From an uncultured Latescibacterota bacterium (GTDB lineage: Bacteria > Latescibacterota > UBA2968 > UBA8231): DNA of 64,000 bases. The notes under the pieces were generated by a model, which was not told the DNA's origin, searched no databases, and worked only from the letters and a program-made list of their open reading frames with translations. A program made the translations under genes and the position numbers. Positions 35,185 through 45,441 of this stretch are shown here, piece by piece; the first letter of the stretch is position 1, and each line of letters starts with the position of its first letter. The DNA is taken from positions 4,800,599-4,864,598 of the forward strand of contig OX638377.1 in NCBI GenBank assembly GCA_951813615.1, given 5' to 3'.

Positions 35185-38058
35185 CTAGCCCAAGAAGTTC
35201 TTCAGGAATTGCCCGGTGTACGACTCACTCACTTCGGCGAGTTCTTCCGGAGTGCCCTGCCCGACGATCTGGCCGCCGTTGTGGCCGCCCTCGGGCCCTA
35301 AGTCGATGATGTAGTCTGCGGTCTTGATGACGTCGAGGTGATGCTCGATGACCAAGACCGTATGACCGGCCTCGACTAGGCGGTTGAGGCTGTCGAGCAG
35401 GCGCTGAATATCTGCTAGGTGCAGCCCGGTGGTAGGCTCGTCGAGCAGGTAGAGGTTGCTCTTGCCGCGCTTGAGCTTGCCCAGCTCGTCGGCCAGCTTG
35501 ACGCGCTGGGCCTCACCGCCCGACAGCAGAGGGGCCGGGTGGCCAATTTGCAAATAACCCAAGCCCAAATCGTTGAGTACGCCTAGCTTGTGGGCGATGA
35601 GCCTATGGTCGGCGAAGAAATCCACCCCATCCTCTATGGTCATCGCCAAGACCTCGGCGATGTTCTTGTCCCGATAGGTTACGTCGAGCGTGTCCTGATT
35701 GTAGCGCGCACCCTTGCAGGTGGGGCAGGGTACCTCCACATCGGCCATCAGGTGCAGCTTGGTAGTGACCGTGCCCTCGCCGCCGCACTCCTCGCAGCGG
35801 CCTCCCTTGACGTTGAAGCTAAAGCGCGAAGCCGTATAGCGGCGCTTCTTGGCCTCGGGCGTCTGGGCGAAGAGGCGGCGGATGTTGTCGTAGAAACCGA
35901 TGTACGTGGCTGGGTTGGAGCGGGGCGAGCGGCCGATGGGTGATTGGTCGATGTTGATCACATCGCTTACGTGCTCGATCCCGTCGAGGCGGTCGTGCGC
36001 GCCCGACAGCACGCGGCTGTCGTGGAAGATGGAGTAGAGCTTCTTGTAGAGAATGTCGTGGACGAGCGTGCTCTTGCCCGAGCCAGAAGCCCCACTGACG
36101 CAGACGAAGACCCCCAAGGGGATTTTGACGTCGAGGTCGTCGAGGTTGTTGGCGCGAGCACCGCGGACATGCAGGTTGCAGCCGTTGAGCGGGCGGCGCT
36201 CGACTGGCACGTCAATGCGCTGGCGGCCCGTGAGAAACTGGCCAGTCAGGGAGTCTGGATTCTTCAATATCTGGCGCATGGTGCCCTCAGCGGCGATGCG
36301 ACCGCCGTGTACACCCGGGCCGGGGCCGAGCTCAATGACGTGATCAGCCGCCCGAATAGTCTCCTCGTCGTGCTCCACTACAATGACCGTATTGCCCACA
36401 TCGCGCAGGCGGCGTAGCGTCTCAATCATCTTGACGTTGTCTTTGGGATGGAGGCCAATGGAAGGCTCGTCGAGTACGTAGAGCATGCCCATCAGGCCGG
36501 AGCCGATCTGCGTGGATAGGCGAATGCGCTGGGCCTCGCCGCCGGAGAGGGTCCCCGCCTTGCGCGTGAGGCTGAGATAATCCAAGCCAATGCCCATGAT
36601 GAGGTCGAGCCGCAGCGCAAGCTCGCGCACTATCTGCTTGCCCGCCTGCTTCCTCTGCACGGGCATAGGCACGTCCTTGAGAAAATCGCGTAGCTCTTGC
36701 AGGTGCATCTCGCACAGGTCGTGGATGGTGCGGCCGGCCACGGTGACGAGCATGCGGGTGGCCTTGAGCCGCGTGCCGCCGCAGTCCGGGCAGTCGTACT
36801 CGACCATGACCTTGCGCAAGTAGTCCTCCATCCCCGAATGCGCCACCCCTTGGCGGCGGTAGCGGCGATAGCGGCGATCGATTTGGTTGATGACCCCATC
36901 GAAAGCAACCTTGCGCCCTTTGTAGCGCCGCCCCTCGGTCGCACCCGGCGGCAGCACAATGGTGAAGCGCTTGCCTTTGGTGCCGTAGAACAGCACGTCG
37001 ACGATGCGGTCGGACAACTCGGCAAAGGGCGTGTCCAAGTCGAAGCCGTAGTGTTGGGCCAAACTGTAGAAGATGCGACCGCCCCATCCATTGCGATCGC
37101 AGTTAATCGCCTCGCGCACAAAGGCACCGTCGAGAATACTCCGGCTCTTGTCGGGTACCAGCAGATCGGGATGGACCTGTAAGTAGGTGCCCAAGCCCGA
37201 ACAGGTGACGCAGGCGGAGAGCGGCTCGTTGAAAGTGAAGTAGCCCTGGGTCAACTCGGCCATGCTGAGGCGATGCTCGGGGCAACCGAAGCCTTCGTAG
37301 AAGGCCGCGACCTCTTGGGCGGAAGCGATTTCAGGGTTTAGCAAGTGGAAGCTGAGAAAGTTCTCGCCCACAACTAGACCGTGCTCAATGGAAGCGAGAA
37401 GTTGCTTTTGCAGGTCGCCGCCGATGACGAAGCGGTCGATGACCGCCTCGATGTGGAAATCCTCGTTCTCGTCGAGCTCGAGCTCCTCGCTCAGGTCGCA
37501 TAGCTCGCCATCAATACGCACCCGCCGATATCCCTTGGTGCGAATATCGTCAAACAGAAATGCGTAGTCCTCGCCGTAGATCTTAAACACCGGAGCGCGG
37601 ATTTCCACCTCGGCCCCGTCCGGCAGAGACAACAAGTGCTCGGCCATCTGGTAGGGCGTGCGGTAGGTGATGGGGCTGCGGCAATAGGGGCAGTGGGCTT
37701 GACCTACCGTGGAGTAGAGCATGCGCAGGTATTCATATAAGTCGGTCATGGTGCCGACGGTCGAGCGCGGATTGTTGAAGATGGTTTTCTGCTCAATGGA
37801 AATGACCGGCGAAAGCCCGGTGACGAAATCGACATCGGGCTTCTTCATCTGCTCGACGAAGCGCTTGGCGTAGGTGGACATGGATTCCATAAAGCGCCGC
37901 TGGCCCTCGGCGTACACCGTGTCAAAGGCCAGCGAGGATTTGCCCGATCCGCTAATGCCGGTAATGACGACCAGTTTATCGCGCGGAATGCTGACGTCGA
38001 TGTTTTGCAGGTTGTTCTCGCGTGCGCCCTTAATGGCGATTGAGTCTCGTATAGCCAT
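35185..38058 (-). CDS. uvrA: Excinuclease ABC subunit A
   Basis: A 957-residue UvrA. Two ABC modules: Walker [21 protein letters not shown] near the N-terminus and [20 protein letters not shown] mid-protein; signatures [20 protein letters not shown] and [19 protein letters not shown]. Zinc fingers appear as [24 protein letters not shown] and [16 protein letters not shown]. It finds bulky DNA lesions with UvrB in nucleotide excision repair. The start at 38058 ([20 protein letters not shown]) is the standard N-terminus. It lies 16 nt downstream of the nucleotidyltransferase gene and probably shares its promoter. Confidence 0.97.
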   Translation of the reverse strand: MAIRDSIAIKGARENNLQNIDVSIPRDKLVVITGISGSGKSSLAFDTVYAEGQRRFMESMSTYAKRFVEQMKKPDVDFVTGLSPVISIEQKTIFNNPRSTVGTMTDLYEYLRMLYSTVGQAHCPYCRSPITYRTPYQMAEHLLSLPDGAEVEIRAPVFKIYGEDYAFLFDDIRTKGYRRVRIDGELCDLSEELELDENEDFHIEAVIDRFVIGGDLQKQLLASIEHGLVVGENFLSFHLLNPEIASAQEVAAFYEGFGCPEHRLSMAELTQGYFTFNEPLSACVTCSGLGTYLQVHPDLLVPDKSRSILDGAFVREAINCDRNGWGGRIFYSLAQHYGFDLDTPFAELSDRIVDVLFYGTKGKRFTIVLPPGATEGRRYKGRKVAFDGVINQIDRRYRRYRRQGVAHSGMEDYLRKVMVEYDCPDCGGTRLKATRMLVTVAGRTIHDLCEMHLQELRDFLKDVPMPVQRKQAGKQIVRELALRLDLIMGIGLDYLSLTRKAGTLSGGEAQRIRLSTQIGSGLMGMLYVLDEPSIGLHPKDNVKMIETLRRLRDVGNTVIVVEHDEETIRAADHVIELGPGPGVHGGRIAAEGTMRQILKNPDSLTGQFLTGRQRIDVPVERRPLNGCNLHVRGARANNLDDLDVKIPLGVFVCVSGASGSGKSTLVHDILYKKLYSIFHDSRVLSGAHDRLDGIEHVSDVINIDQSPIGRSPRSNPATYIGFYDNIRRLFAQTPEAKKRRYTASRFSFNVKGGRCEECGGEGTVTTKLHLMADVEVPCPTCKGARYNQDTLDVTYRDKNIAEVLAMTIEDGVDFFADHRLIAHKLGVLNDLGLGYLQIGHPAPLLSGGEAQRVKLADELGKLKRGKSNLYLLDEPTTGLHLADIQRLLDSLNRLVEAGHTVLVIEHHLDVIKTADYIIDLGPEGGHNGGQIVGQGTPEELAEVSESYTGQFLKNFLG

Positions 38059-38074
38059 AGTGTATCCTGTTGTG

Positions 38075-39013
38075 CTAGTGCAGGCCCCAATCGGACCCGT
38101 CGCCGTCGTAGTAATAGGCCGCTTCCTGTAGCTCTGTGCGGCTCTTTTCAGTGAGGCGCAGCGGCGCTGACATCTTTTCCAGCAAGCCCTTTTCAACTAG
38201 CCACTCGCAGGCGAAGTCCGCGCCTTCCATCTTGAAGTGCTCCTCTATCTCCGACACCGTGCGCATGGACTCGGCTTCCTCCAAATAGTCGAGTAGGGGG
38301 CGGAACATGTCCCAGAGGTGGTCGTCGAGGTAGGTCTCTACGCGCTGGAGGGCCGCCTTGAGGGTGCGGGCGTTTTTGGGAGCGGCGATCAAATCCGTGT
38401 AGATGGCGTTGAAGAACTCGGGATTGAAGGCGAGGGCTTGGTGAATGACCTCGCGGCCTGGGGCTTGGCCGTTGAGGATGCACTCGACGCTGGCGAGCTG
38501 GTCGGCCACGTTGAGCAGCCATAAGAAGCTGTAGTCGTAATCCTTCTTCACCTGGTACCACTTCTGGGCTTTAGTCAAGGTGGCCAACAGCGGCAGGGCG
38601 CGCCGCAGCAACTGGTAGTCGCGGTCGCGCGCGCCAATGCGCTCGGCGTCTTTGTACCACGCGGCAATGGACTCGTCCTTGGAGAACAGCAAGGTGCTGT
38701 GGGCGAAGGTAAAGTCGAGCCAACCGCCTTGGCGCGAGCCTTCGATGTTCAACTGGAAGCGCTTGCGCGGGATGAGATTGGCGTGGATGATGACGCCTTC
38801 TTCAGTGAGGCAGTGGTCTTCGTAGCGCCGCACCTTGGGGTCGTCGGCCATGACGATCCACAAGTCAATGTCGGACTTCTCCCAAACCTGATCGTACGCA
38901 TAGGAGCCATAGACGATGGCGGCCAAGACTGTGCGATCTTGTCGGAGCTTTTGGGTCAAGGCGTCTAGCGCCCGGCGATAGCGCTTTTGGACGGCCTGTT
39001 GCGACCGAGACAT
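38075..39013 (-). CDS. Nucleotidyltransferase-domain protein
   Basis: A 312-residue protein with an N-terminal nucleotidyltransferase fold: [20 protein letters not shown] has the GS...DxD motif (G-S at about 36-37, DID at about 48-50), and a third acidic residue may lie in the GGWLDFTF strand. The C-terminal part is helical ([20 protein letters not shown]), as in aminoglycoside or HEPN-linked enzymes, ending in a winged-helix-like tail ([20 protein letters not shown]). It probably transfers a nucleotide to a protein or small molecule. A strong promoter sits at 39055-39083. Confidence 0.75.
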   Translation of the reverse strand: MSRSQQAVQKRYRRALDALTQKLRQDRTVLAAIVYGSYAYDQVWEKSDIDLWIVMADDPKVRRYEDHCLTEEGVIIHANLIPRKRFQLNIEGSRQGGWLDFTFAHSTLLFSKDESIAAWYKDAERIGARDRDYQLLRRALPLLATLTKAQKWYQVKKDYDYSFLWLLNVADQLASVECILNGQAPGREVIHQALAFNPEFFNAIYTDLIAAPKNARTLKAALQRVETYLDDHLWDMFRPLLDYLEEAESMRTVSEIEEHFKMEGADFACEWLVEKGLLEKMSAPLRLTEKSRTELQEAAYYYDGDGSDWGLH

Positions 39014-39054
39014 GGCAGTTCCTGACGTAGAAAATCAACGTGCGAGCGGCACAA

Positions 39055-39083
39055 AATATACTGAACATAAGTATAGCTGTCAA
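39055..39083 (-). promoter_or_regulatory. Promoter of the nucleotidyltransferase and uvrA genes
   Basis: On the minus strand TTGACA (39078-39083), a 17-bp spacer, then TATATT (39055-39060). Close to consensus. The coding start is about 35 nt beyond the predicted transcript start. Confidence 0.75.
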
Positions 39084-39204
39084 GCTGTTGCACGGCCTAG
39101 TACCTATCTCATAAATGCTAATTATCGCGTCGGTGCAAGGCATCGCATTTCTTTGCACGGGTTGGCCCTGTAGCCTATCTTGTCGGCTATAGGCCCCAGA
39201 TGTT

Positions 39205-39245
39205 CCCGGCACTCTACCCGTTCGCCGGGATGTGGAGTAAGACCC
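39205..39245 (+). repeat. Leader repeat shared by the two tandem AAA/PD-(D/E)XK genes
   Basis: The 41 bp ahead of the first copy (39205-39245), including an inverted CCCGGC/GCCGGG pair and a GGAG ribosome site, recur unchanged at 40899-40939 ahead of the second. The offset of 1694 bp equals the offset between the start codons. Confidence 0.85.
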
Positions 39246-40823
39246 ATGCTAAAGAAGGACCCCGAAGCGGGACAGACGGCCAAGCGCAAACTGCCCATCG
39301 GCATTCAGACCTTTCGCCAGATTCGCGAAGAACCCTACTACTACGTCGATAAGACCGCCTACATAAGGCGGTTGGTCGCCGAAGGCAAACACTACTTTCT
39401 GTCGCGCCCACGCCGCTTTGGCAAGAGCCTGTTTCTCGATACGCTCAAGGAACTGTTCGAGGGCAACGAGCTGCTTTTTAAGGGGCTGGCTATTCACGAC
39501 CAGTGGGATTGGTCGGTGCGCCATCCCGTGCTGCGGCTGAGCTTTGGCAGCGGCAACTTCAAGGAGTCAGGCTTCCTGCACGAGAACTTGATGGAGCAGC
39601 TAACCGCCATCGAACGCCGAGCAGGAGTGGTTGCCGAGTCCGTCACAGCACCGGGGCGGTTCGCTCGCTTGCTGGAAGCACTGCACGACGAGGCCGGCCA
39701 GCCGGTGGCGGTGCTAATCGACGAGTACGACAAGCCCATTCTCGACGCGCTGGAGGAACCGGAGATCGCCCGGGCCAACCGCGACTACTTGCGCGGCTTG
39801 TATGCGACGATCAAGGACAGCGACGCACACATCGCGTTCTCCTTCCTCACCGGGGTAAGCAAGTTTTCCAAGGTCAGCCTGTTCTCCGGCCTCAACAACC
39901 TCATCGACATCACCTTGGACCCGCACTACTCGGCCATTTGTGGCTACACCGAGGCGGACTTGGACGTGGTGTTCGCTCCAGAATTGCCCGGGTTGGACCG
40001 CGACACCATCCGTGCTTGGTACAACGGCTACAACTGGCTGGGCGAAGAAGCGGTGTACAATCCGTTTGATGTCCTGTTGCTGTTTCGTCGCCGCGTCTTT
40101 GCCGCCTACTGGTTTGAGACAGGTACGCCGACGTTTCTGCTCGAGACATTGGTGGAGCGCGAGATTAGTTCTTTGGCCTTGGACGACCTGCTCGGCAGCG
40201 AGGAATTGCTGTCGGCGTTTGACGTGGATCACATTGCGACCGAGGCGCTGCTGTTCCAGACCGGCTACCTAACCATTCGCCGCACCGAACTGCGCGGCGG
40301 GCGAATGCACTATCGGCTGGGCTATCCCAACCGGGAGGTGCAGCAAAGCCTGAACGAGAGCCTACTGAACCACCTGACGGGCAACCCCTCGCGTCAGACT
40401 GAGCACAGTGCCCGGCTGTACGACCTGCTGCTGGTCAACGACTTCGATAGCTTGAAAATGCTGTTCGGGGCGTTCTTTGCCAGCATCCCCTACCAATGGC
40501 ATACCAACAACGAGATTGCCAACTACGAAGGCTACTACGCCAGCGTGTTCTACTCGTACTTCGCGTCGCTGGGGCTGGCGATCACAGTAGAGGACAGCAG
40601 CAGGGAGGGTCGCCTCGACATGGCAGTCCTGTTCAATGGGAATGTGTATCTGTTCGAGTTCAAGGTGGTGGAACGGGTGTCTGCGGGGGCGGCGATCAGG
40701 CAGTTGAAGGAGAGAGACTACGCAACTAAGTATCGCGGGCGAGGCGAGCCGATTTACCTGATAGGAGTGGAGTTCAGCCGAGAGACCCGCACCTTGGCGG
40801 GTTTTGAGGTCGAGTGTGTATGA
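39246..40823 (+). CDS. AAA-ATPase-like / PD-(D/E)XK nuclease-family protein, copy 1
   Basis: A 525-residue protein with the AAA-ATPase_like domain (about 15-300). It carries RKLPIGIQTFRQIREEPYYY, a P-loop in SRPRRFGKSLFLDTLKELF, Walker B VAVLIDEYDKPILDAL and a sensor-type ITGVSKF-like string (FLTGVSKFSKVSLFSGLNNL). The C-terminal PDDEXK_9 domain has GRLDMAVLFNGNVYLFEFKV, with the catalytic D...ExK. Its role is unknown; related proteins occur as large paralogous sets in Bacteroidetes and clostridia. It starts at ATG 39246 with GGAG 8 nt upstream. A near-identical copy follows at once. Confidence 0.85.
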   Translation: MLKKDPEAGQTAKRKLPIGIQTFRQIREEPYYYVDKTAYIRRLVAEGKHYFLSRPRRFGKSLFLDTLKELFEGNELLFKGLAIHDQWDWSVRHPVLRLSFGSGNFKESGFLHENLMEQLTAIERRAGVVAESVTAPGRFARLLEALHDEAGQPVAVLIDEYDKPILDALEEPEIARANRDYLRGLYATIKDSDAHIAFSFLTGVSKFSKVSLFSGLNNLIDITLDPHYSAICGYTEADLDVVFAPELPGLDRDTIRAWYNGYNWLGEEAVYNPFDVLLLFRRRVFAAYWFETGTPTFLLETLVEREISSLALDDLLGSEELLSAFDVDHIATEALLFQTGYLTIRRTELRGGRMHYRLGYPNREVQQSLNESLLNHLTGNPSRQTEHSARLYDLLLVNDFDSLKMLFGAFFASIPYQWHTNNEIANYEGYYASVFYSYFASLGLAITVEDSSREGRLDMAVLFNGNVYLFEFKVVERVSAGAAIRQLKERDYATKYRGRGEPIYLIGVEFSRETRTLAGFEVECV

Positions 40824-40828
40824 ATGCA

Positions 40829-40881
40829 TCTCGGCTTCCGGCTCGGAGGCGATAGCGCCTATTGCGCTGCCGCCGAGCCCC
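40829..40881. repeat. Hairpin-forming 3' flank of copy 1, related to the flank of copy 2
   Basis: GGCTCGGAGGC (40840-40850) pairs with GCCGCCGAGCC (40869-40879), one mismatch, around an inner GATAGCGCC. A diverged version of the same sequence lies after copy 2 at about 42522-42572. It may be a terminator or the boundary of the duplicated unit; there is no U-tract. Confidence 0.6.
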
Positions 40882-40939
40882 TCATTCGCATCAGCTTCCC
40901 CGGCACTCTACCCGTTCGCCGGGATGTGGAGTAAGACCC

Positions 40940-42505
40940 ATGCTAAAGAAGGACCCCGAAGCGGGACAGACGGCCAAGCGCAAACTGCCCATCGGCATTC
41001 AGACCTTTCGCCAGATTCGCGAAGAACCTTACTACTACGTCGATAAGACCGCCTATATAAGGCGGTTAATCGCCGAGGGCAAACACTACTTTCTGTCGCG
41101 CCCACGCCGCTTTGGCAAGAGCCTGTTTCTCGATACGCTCAAGGAACTGTTCGAGGGCAACGAGCTGCTTTTTAAGGGGCTGGCTATTCACGACCAGTGG
41201 GATTGGTCGGTGCGCCATCCAGTGCTGCGGCTGAGCTTTGGCAGCGGCAACTTCAAGGAGCCGGGCAATCTGCACAAGGAGACGATGGCCCAATTGGGCA
41301 CCATAGAGAAAGTTGACGGCTACGACACCGCACCGGCTTACTTCCGGCATTTGCTTAGGACGCTGCATCAACGGACCGGCCAGCCGGTGGCGGTGCTAAT
41401 TGACGAGTACGACAAGCCGATTCTCGACGCCATAGAGGAACCAGAGGTCGCCCGGGCCAATCGCGACTACCTGCGCGGCTTGTATGCAACGATCAAGGAC
41501 AGCGACGCGCATATCGCTTTCTCCTTCCTCACTGGGGTCAGCAAGTTCTCTAAGGTCAGCCTATTCTCCGGCCTCAACAATCTTAAGGACATCACCCTAG
41601 ACCCACGCTATTCTGCCATTTGCGGCTATACCGAGGCGGACTTGGACGCGGTGTTCGCCCCGGAACTGCCCGGCTTGGACCGAGAGGAAATCCGGCGCTG
41701 GTACAACGGCTACAACTGGCTGGGCGAGGAACAGGTGTACAACCCCTTTGATGTCCTCCTGCTGTTCGACCGCCGTCAGTTCGGGGCCTATTGGTTCGAG
41801 ACGGGTACGCCGACGTTTCTGCTCGAGATGTTGGTGGAGCGCGAGATCAGTTCCTTGGCCTTGGACGACCTGCTCGGCAGCGAGGAATTGCTGTCGGCGT
41901 TTGACGTGGATCACATTGCGACCGAGGCGCTGCTGTTCCAGACCGGCTACCTGACTATTCGCCGCACCGAGTTCCGCGGCGGGGAGCTATACTACCGGCT
42001 GGGCTACCCGAACCGGGAGGTGCAGCAAAGCCTGAACAAGAGCCTGCTGAATCACCTGACGGGCAACCCGTCGCGCCAAGTCGAGCACAACGCCCGGCTG
42101 TACGACCTGCTGCTGGTCAACGACTTCGACAGCTTGAAAACGCTGTTCGAGGCGTTCTTTGCCAGCATCCCCTACCAGTGGCACACTAACAACGAGATTG
42201 CCAACTACGAGGGCTACTACGCCAGCGTGTTCTACTCGTACTTCGCTTCGCTGGGGCTGACGATCACGGTGGAGGACAGCAGCCAAGCGGGTCGCTTGGA
42301 TATGGCGGTCCTGTTCAATGGGAATGTGTACCTGTTTGAGTTCAAGGTAGTGGAACGAGTGTCGGCGGGGGCAGCGATCAGGCAGCTAAAGGAGAGGGAC
42401 TACGCGGCTAAGTATCGCGGTCGCGGCGAGCCGATTTACCTGATTGGAGTGGAGTTCAGTCGGCAGACCCGCACCTTGGCGGCTTTTGAGGTCGAGCGCG
42501 TGTAA
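40940..42505 (+). CDS. AAA-ATPase-like / PD-(D/E)XK nuclease-family protein, copy 2
   Basis: A 521-residue tandem paralogue of the gene before it, with the same P-loop (RRFGKS), Walker B (LIDEYDKPILD) and nuclease (GRLDMAVLFNGN, EFKV) motifs. Most of the protein is nearly identical to copy 1. Between about residues 107 and 146, however, the sequence is quite different (NLHKETMAQLGTIEKVDGYD) and four residues shorter, with identical DNA on both sides. That pattern suggests recombination or conversion. The leader and start match copy 1. Function unknown. Confidence 0.85.
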   Translation: MLKKDPEAGQTAKRKLPIGIQTFRQIREEPYYYVDKTAYIRRLIAEGKHYFLSRPRRFGKSLFLDTLKELFEGNELLFKGLAIHDQWDWSVRHPVLRLSFGSGNFKEPGNLHKETMAQLGTIEKVDGYDTAPAYFRHLLRTLHQRTGQPVAVLIDEYDKPILDAIEEPEVARANRDYLRGLYATIKDSDAHIAFSFLTGVSKFSKVSLFSGLNNLKDITLDPRYSAICGYTEADLDAVFAPELPGLDREEIRRWYNGYNWLGEEQVYNPFDVLLLFDRRQFGAYWFETGTPTFLLEMLVEREISSLALDDLLGSEELLSAFDVDHIATEALLFQTGYLTIRRTEFRGGELYYRLGYPNREVQQSLNKSLLNHLTGNPSRQVEHNARLYDLLLVNDFDSLKTLFEAFFASIPYQWHTNNEIANYEGYYASVFYSYFASLGLTITVEDSSQAGRLDMAVLFNGNVYLFEFKVVERVSAGAAIRQLKERDYAAKYRGRGEPIYLIGVEFSRQTRTLAAFEVERV

Positions 42506-42521
42506 ATGTCGCCGGACAATA

Positions 42522-42572
42522 CCTCGGCCTCCGGCTCGGTGCGATAGCACCCGTTGCGCTGCCGCCTCTAAG
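42522..42572. repeat. 3' flank of copy 2, diverged version of the copy 1 flank
   Basis: The block CTCGGCCTCCGGCTCGGTGC followed by GATAGCACCCGTTGCGCTGC matches the copy 1 flank with a few substitutions. The stem is weaker because the right arm has changed. Confidence 0.55.
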
Positions 42573-42590
42573 CCCTTATCGTAGCCAACC

Positions 42591-43604
42591 ATGTCCAACA
42601 CACCTACTATCCAAACCACAACCGTCGGCTCCTATCCCATCCCGGACTGGCTCCAAGCCCTACCCTCCGAGCAGGCCCTCGTCGATGCCACTCGCGTGGT
42701 GTTCGACACCCAGCGCCAAGCCGGCATCGACCTGCCTACCGACGGCGAGCTGTACCGCTTCGATATCAACCACCCAGACACCAACGGCATGATCGAGTAC
42801 TTCGTCCGGCCCATGGGCGGCACCCGCGCGGAATTCGGTCGCCGCGAGGCCGAGGAGTTCGCCGCCAAACAAAGCATGGGCTTCCGGGCTAAGCCCGCAG
42901 CCGTGGTGGACGCCGAACTCGGCGCGGGCAGCCTCGACCTATTGGCCGATTGCACCCGAGCCGCAGCCGTAGCCAGCGGCCCCTTCAAGTTCACCCTGAC
43001 CAGCCCCTACATGCTGGCCCGCACTCTGCTCGATCATCACTACGGCGACTTTGCTGAACTCTTGATGGCCGTTGCCCACGTCCTCGCCGACCAAGTCCGC
43101 GGCCTGCCCTGCGCCTGCGTCCAAATTGACGAGGCCAACATCCCCGGCAACCCAGCCGACGGCCCCCTCGCGGCCCGCGCCATCAACGCCGTACTCGACA
43201 GCATCGACTCAGGCACCCAAAAGGCCGTCCACTTCTGCTTTGGCAACTACGGCGGCCAGACCATCCAGCAGGGCGAGTGGCGCGCCCTACTCGACTTTCT
43301 CAACGAACTGCGCGCCGATCACTTGGTGCTCGAACTCGCCCACCGCCCGGCGAGCGACCTGAACGCCCTGCAACAAATCGACTCGCGCATCGGCATCGGC
43401 ATCGGCGTAATCGACATCAAGGTCAACCACATCGAGACAGCCGAAGAAATCGCGCGCCGCATAGAAGCTGCCGCTGCCGCTGCCGGACCCGACCGCATCC
43501 GCTTCATCCACCCAGACTGCGGCTTTTGGATGCTCAAACGCTCCATCGCCGACCGCAAAATTGCGGCACTGGCCGAGGGGCGGGATCTGTATTTGGGGAT
43601 CTAA
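42591..43604 (+). CDS. Cobalamin-independent methionine synthase (MetE C-terminal)-like protein
   Basis: A 337-residue TIM-barrel protein resembling the catalytic C-terminal half of MetE: TIQTTTVGSYPIPDWLQALP, LPTDGELYRFDINHPDTNGM, FKFTLTSPYMLARTLLD, ACVQIDEANIPGNPADGPLA and FIHPDCGFWMLKRSIADRKI. His and Cys residues of the zinc site are partly recognisable (VHFCFGNYGG and HPDCGF). The N-terminal half of true MetE is missing, as in archaeal core-MetE or related methyltransferases. It may use another methyl donor or substrate. Confidence 0.8.
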   Translation: MSNTPTIQTTTVGSYPIPDWLQALPSEQALVDATRVVFDTQRQAGIDLPTDGELYRFDINHPDTNGMIEYFVRPMGGTRAEFGRREAEEFAAKQSMGFRAKPAAVVDAELGAGSLDLLADCTRAAAVASGPFKFTLTSPYMLARTLLDHHYGDFAELLMAVAHVLADQVRGLPCACVQIDEANIPGNPADGPLAARAINAVLDSIDSGTQKAVHFCFGNYGGQTIQQGEWRALLDFLNELRADHLVLELAHRPASDLNALQQIDSRIGIGIGVIDIKVNHIETAEEIARRIEAAAAAAGPDRIRFIHPDCGFWMLKRSIADRKIAALAEGRDLYLGI

Positions 43605-43610
43605 ATAAAC

Positions 43611-44345
43611 TTACGGGCTAGTGCGGCGCATGATGCTGAGAATCTGGCCGGTCATGCCGCTGGCTGGGGGTTGCGCGGCGAGAAAAAGCGCCGAGGCAAC
43701 CACCTGTTCTGGCTCCTTCCACGGTTCGCTTGCCGCGCGAAAGCTGCTGGCCTCTTGCCAAGAAGGTTTTGACAACTCCGTCTTAACCGGACCGGGTATG
43801 AGCACGTTGGCGATGATGCCCTCGCTCCACACTTCTTCTGCAATGGCTTGGGTCAACCCGTGCAAGGCCGCTTTGGACGCGCAATAGACGCTCTGATCCG
43901 CGTGGCCGACTTGGCCCATGCCAGAGCCAACGTTGATAATGTTCCCACTGCCCTGTCGCTGCATAATGGGCAATACCGCGCGGCAACAGCGGACGACACC
44001 CATGACATTAATTTGCCACGCCTGCTCCCACTCTCCATCCGTCGCGTCTAAAAACAGCCCGCGCGGATTGACGCCGGCATTGTTGACGAGAATGTCGATC
44101 CGCCCGAACCGCTCTACTGTTTTCTGCACGAGGCGTTCCACCTCTGCGCTCACCCGCAGATCGGTCGGCACAGCGAGAACCTCTCCGCCCTGCGCGATAA
44201 TCGCCGCGACTACTTCGTCGAGCTGCTCTGTGCTGCGCGCAGCAATGGCGACCTGCGCACCCTCGGCAGCGTAGCCCATAGCGATAGCGCGGCCAATGCC
44301 GCGACCTCCGCCCGTAATCAGGGCAACTTTGTCTTTGAGTTGCAT
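43611..44345 (-). CDS. Short-chain dehydrogenase/reductase
   Basis: This 244-residue SDR has the NAD(P) motif ALITGGGRGIGRAIAMGYA, DILVNNAGVNPRGLF, the Ser of INVGSGMGQVGH and the catalytic YCASKAALHGL (Tyr-x-x-x-Lys), then NVLIPGPVKTEL. The length fits the classical FabG-like class. It probably oxidises or reduces a small alcohol or ketone; the substrate cannot be told. The gene is 7 nt downstream of hemB on the same strand, without a clear Shine-Dalgarno. Confidence 0.9.
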   Translation of the reverse strand: MQLKDKVALITGGGRGIGRAIAMGYAAEGAQVAIAARSTEQLDEVVAAIIAQGGEVLAVPTDLRVSAEVERLVQKTVERFGRIDILVNNAGVNPRGLFLDATDGEWEQAWQINVMGVVRCCRAVLPIMQRQGSGNIINVGSGMGQVGHADQSVYCASKAALHGLTQAIAEEVWSEGIIANVLIPGPVKTELSKPSWQEASSFRAASEPWKEPEQVVASALFLAAQPPASGMTGQILSIMRRTSP

Positions 44346-44352
44346 GGTTGAG

Positions 44353-45324
44353 TTATCCGCGCAAGTACCCGGCGACTTCCTTGGCGAAATAAGTCAAGAT
44401 CATATCCGCGCCAGCCCGCTTGATCCCAGTCAACACCTCCATAACGGCCTGCTCGCGCTGCACCCATCCCCGCTCCACAGCCGCCACAATCATCCCGTAC
44501 TCGCCGGAGACATTATACGCGGCAATCGGCACGTCAAAGGCTTGGCGGGCCGCGGCGATTACGTCGAGATAGGCCAGCGCCGGCTTGACCATCACCACAT
44601 CGGCCCCTTCCTCAATGTCGAGCGCGATTTCCACGAGCGCCTCGCGGCCATTGGCCGGGTCCATCTGATAGGTCTTCTTGTCGCCTTTCTTGGGGGCCGA
44701 CTGAAGCGCGTCGCGGAACGGGCCGTAAAAGCACGAGGCGTACTTAGCCGAATAGGCCAAGATGCCGACGTTTTTATAACCAGCCGCGTCGAGCGCCCGG
44801 CGGATGCCGCCGACCCGGCCATCCATCATGTCTGAGGGCGCGACCCAATCGACGCCCGCTTCGGCGTGCGACAGGGCCATCTTGCACAGCACTTCTATGG
44901 TCTCGTCGTTTACGACCTCGCCATCGACGACCAAGCCGTCGTGGCCGTGATGGGTATAGGGATCGAGAGCCACGTCGGTCTGCACGCAGAGTTCGGGCAC
45001 CGCGGCTTTGAGGCTGCGGATCGCTCGTTGGATCAAGCCCTGTGGGTCGTAGGACTGGGTGGCCTGATCGTCTTTTTCGGTCGAGTAGCCGAAGAGATTG
45101 ATCGCTGGGATGCCCAAGTCCCACAGCTCGCGGCACTCATCAACCAACTCGTCGACTGAGAAGCGATATTGGCCGGGCATGTCGTCGATGGGCGCGCGCG
45201 TTTTTTCGCCTTCAGTGACAAACAGCGGGCAGATCAGATCATCGACGCGCAGGTGGGTCTCGCGCACCAAGCTGCGCACCGCTTCCGAGCGCCTGAGTCG
45301 TCGGGGTCTCTTGGTCAATTCCAC
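44353..45324 (-). CDS. hemB: Porphobilinogen synthase (delta-aminolevulinate dehydratase), Mg-type
   Basis: A 323-residue enzyme joining two aminolevulinates into porphobilinogen for haem and corrinoid synthesis. The active-site lysines lie in AYSAKYASCFYGPFRDAL and ADVVMVKPALAYLDVIAAAR. The metal region reads QTDVALDPYTHHGHDGLVVD: Asp and Ala instead of the Cys triad, which marks the magnesium-dependent rather than zinc-dependent form. Start is GTG at 45324 with AGGAG 6 nt upstream, giving MELTKRPRRLRRS. Good match to family length. Confidence 0.96.
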   Translation of the reverse strand: MELTKRPRRLRRSEAVRSLVRETHLRVDDLICPLFVTEGEKTRAPIDDMPGQYRFSVDELVDECRELWDLGIPAINLFGYSTEKDDQATQSYDPQGLIQRAIRSLKAAVPELCVQTDVALDPYTHHGHDGLVVDGEVVNDETIEVLCKMALSHAEAGVDWVAPSDMMDGRVGGIRRALDAAGYKNVGILAYSAKYASCFYGPFRDALQSAPKKGDKKTYQMDPANGREALVEIALDIEEGADVVMVKPALAYLDVIAAARQAFDVPIAAYNVSGEYGMIVAAVERGWVQREQAVMEVLTGIKRAGADMILTYFAKEVAGYLRG

Positions 45325-45441
45325 GGCAGTCTCCTAGTCAAATTTCTCTTCGAGCAGGTAAAGCAAATTGGGGTTATCACACAGACCTTAATGTTAAAAA
45401 ATCACCTAGCGGATGGAAAATCCAGCGCTGATCGACCGCGC

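Noticed and set aside
39164-39195. Stem-loop GGCC...AGCC/GGCT...GGCC before the tandem AAA genes as a terminator
   Set aside because: There is no U-tract and no gene transcribed into it from the left; it may be part of the repeat leader or chance pairing.
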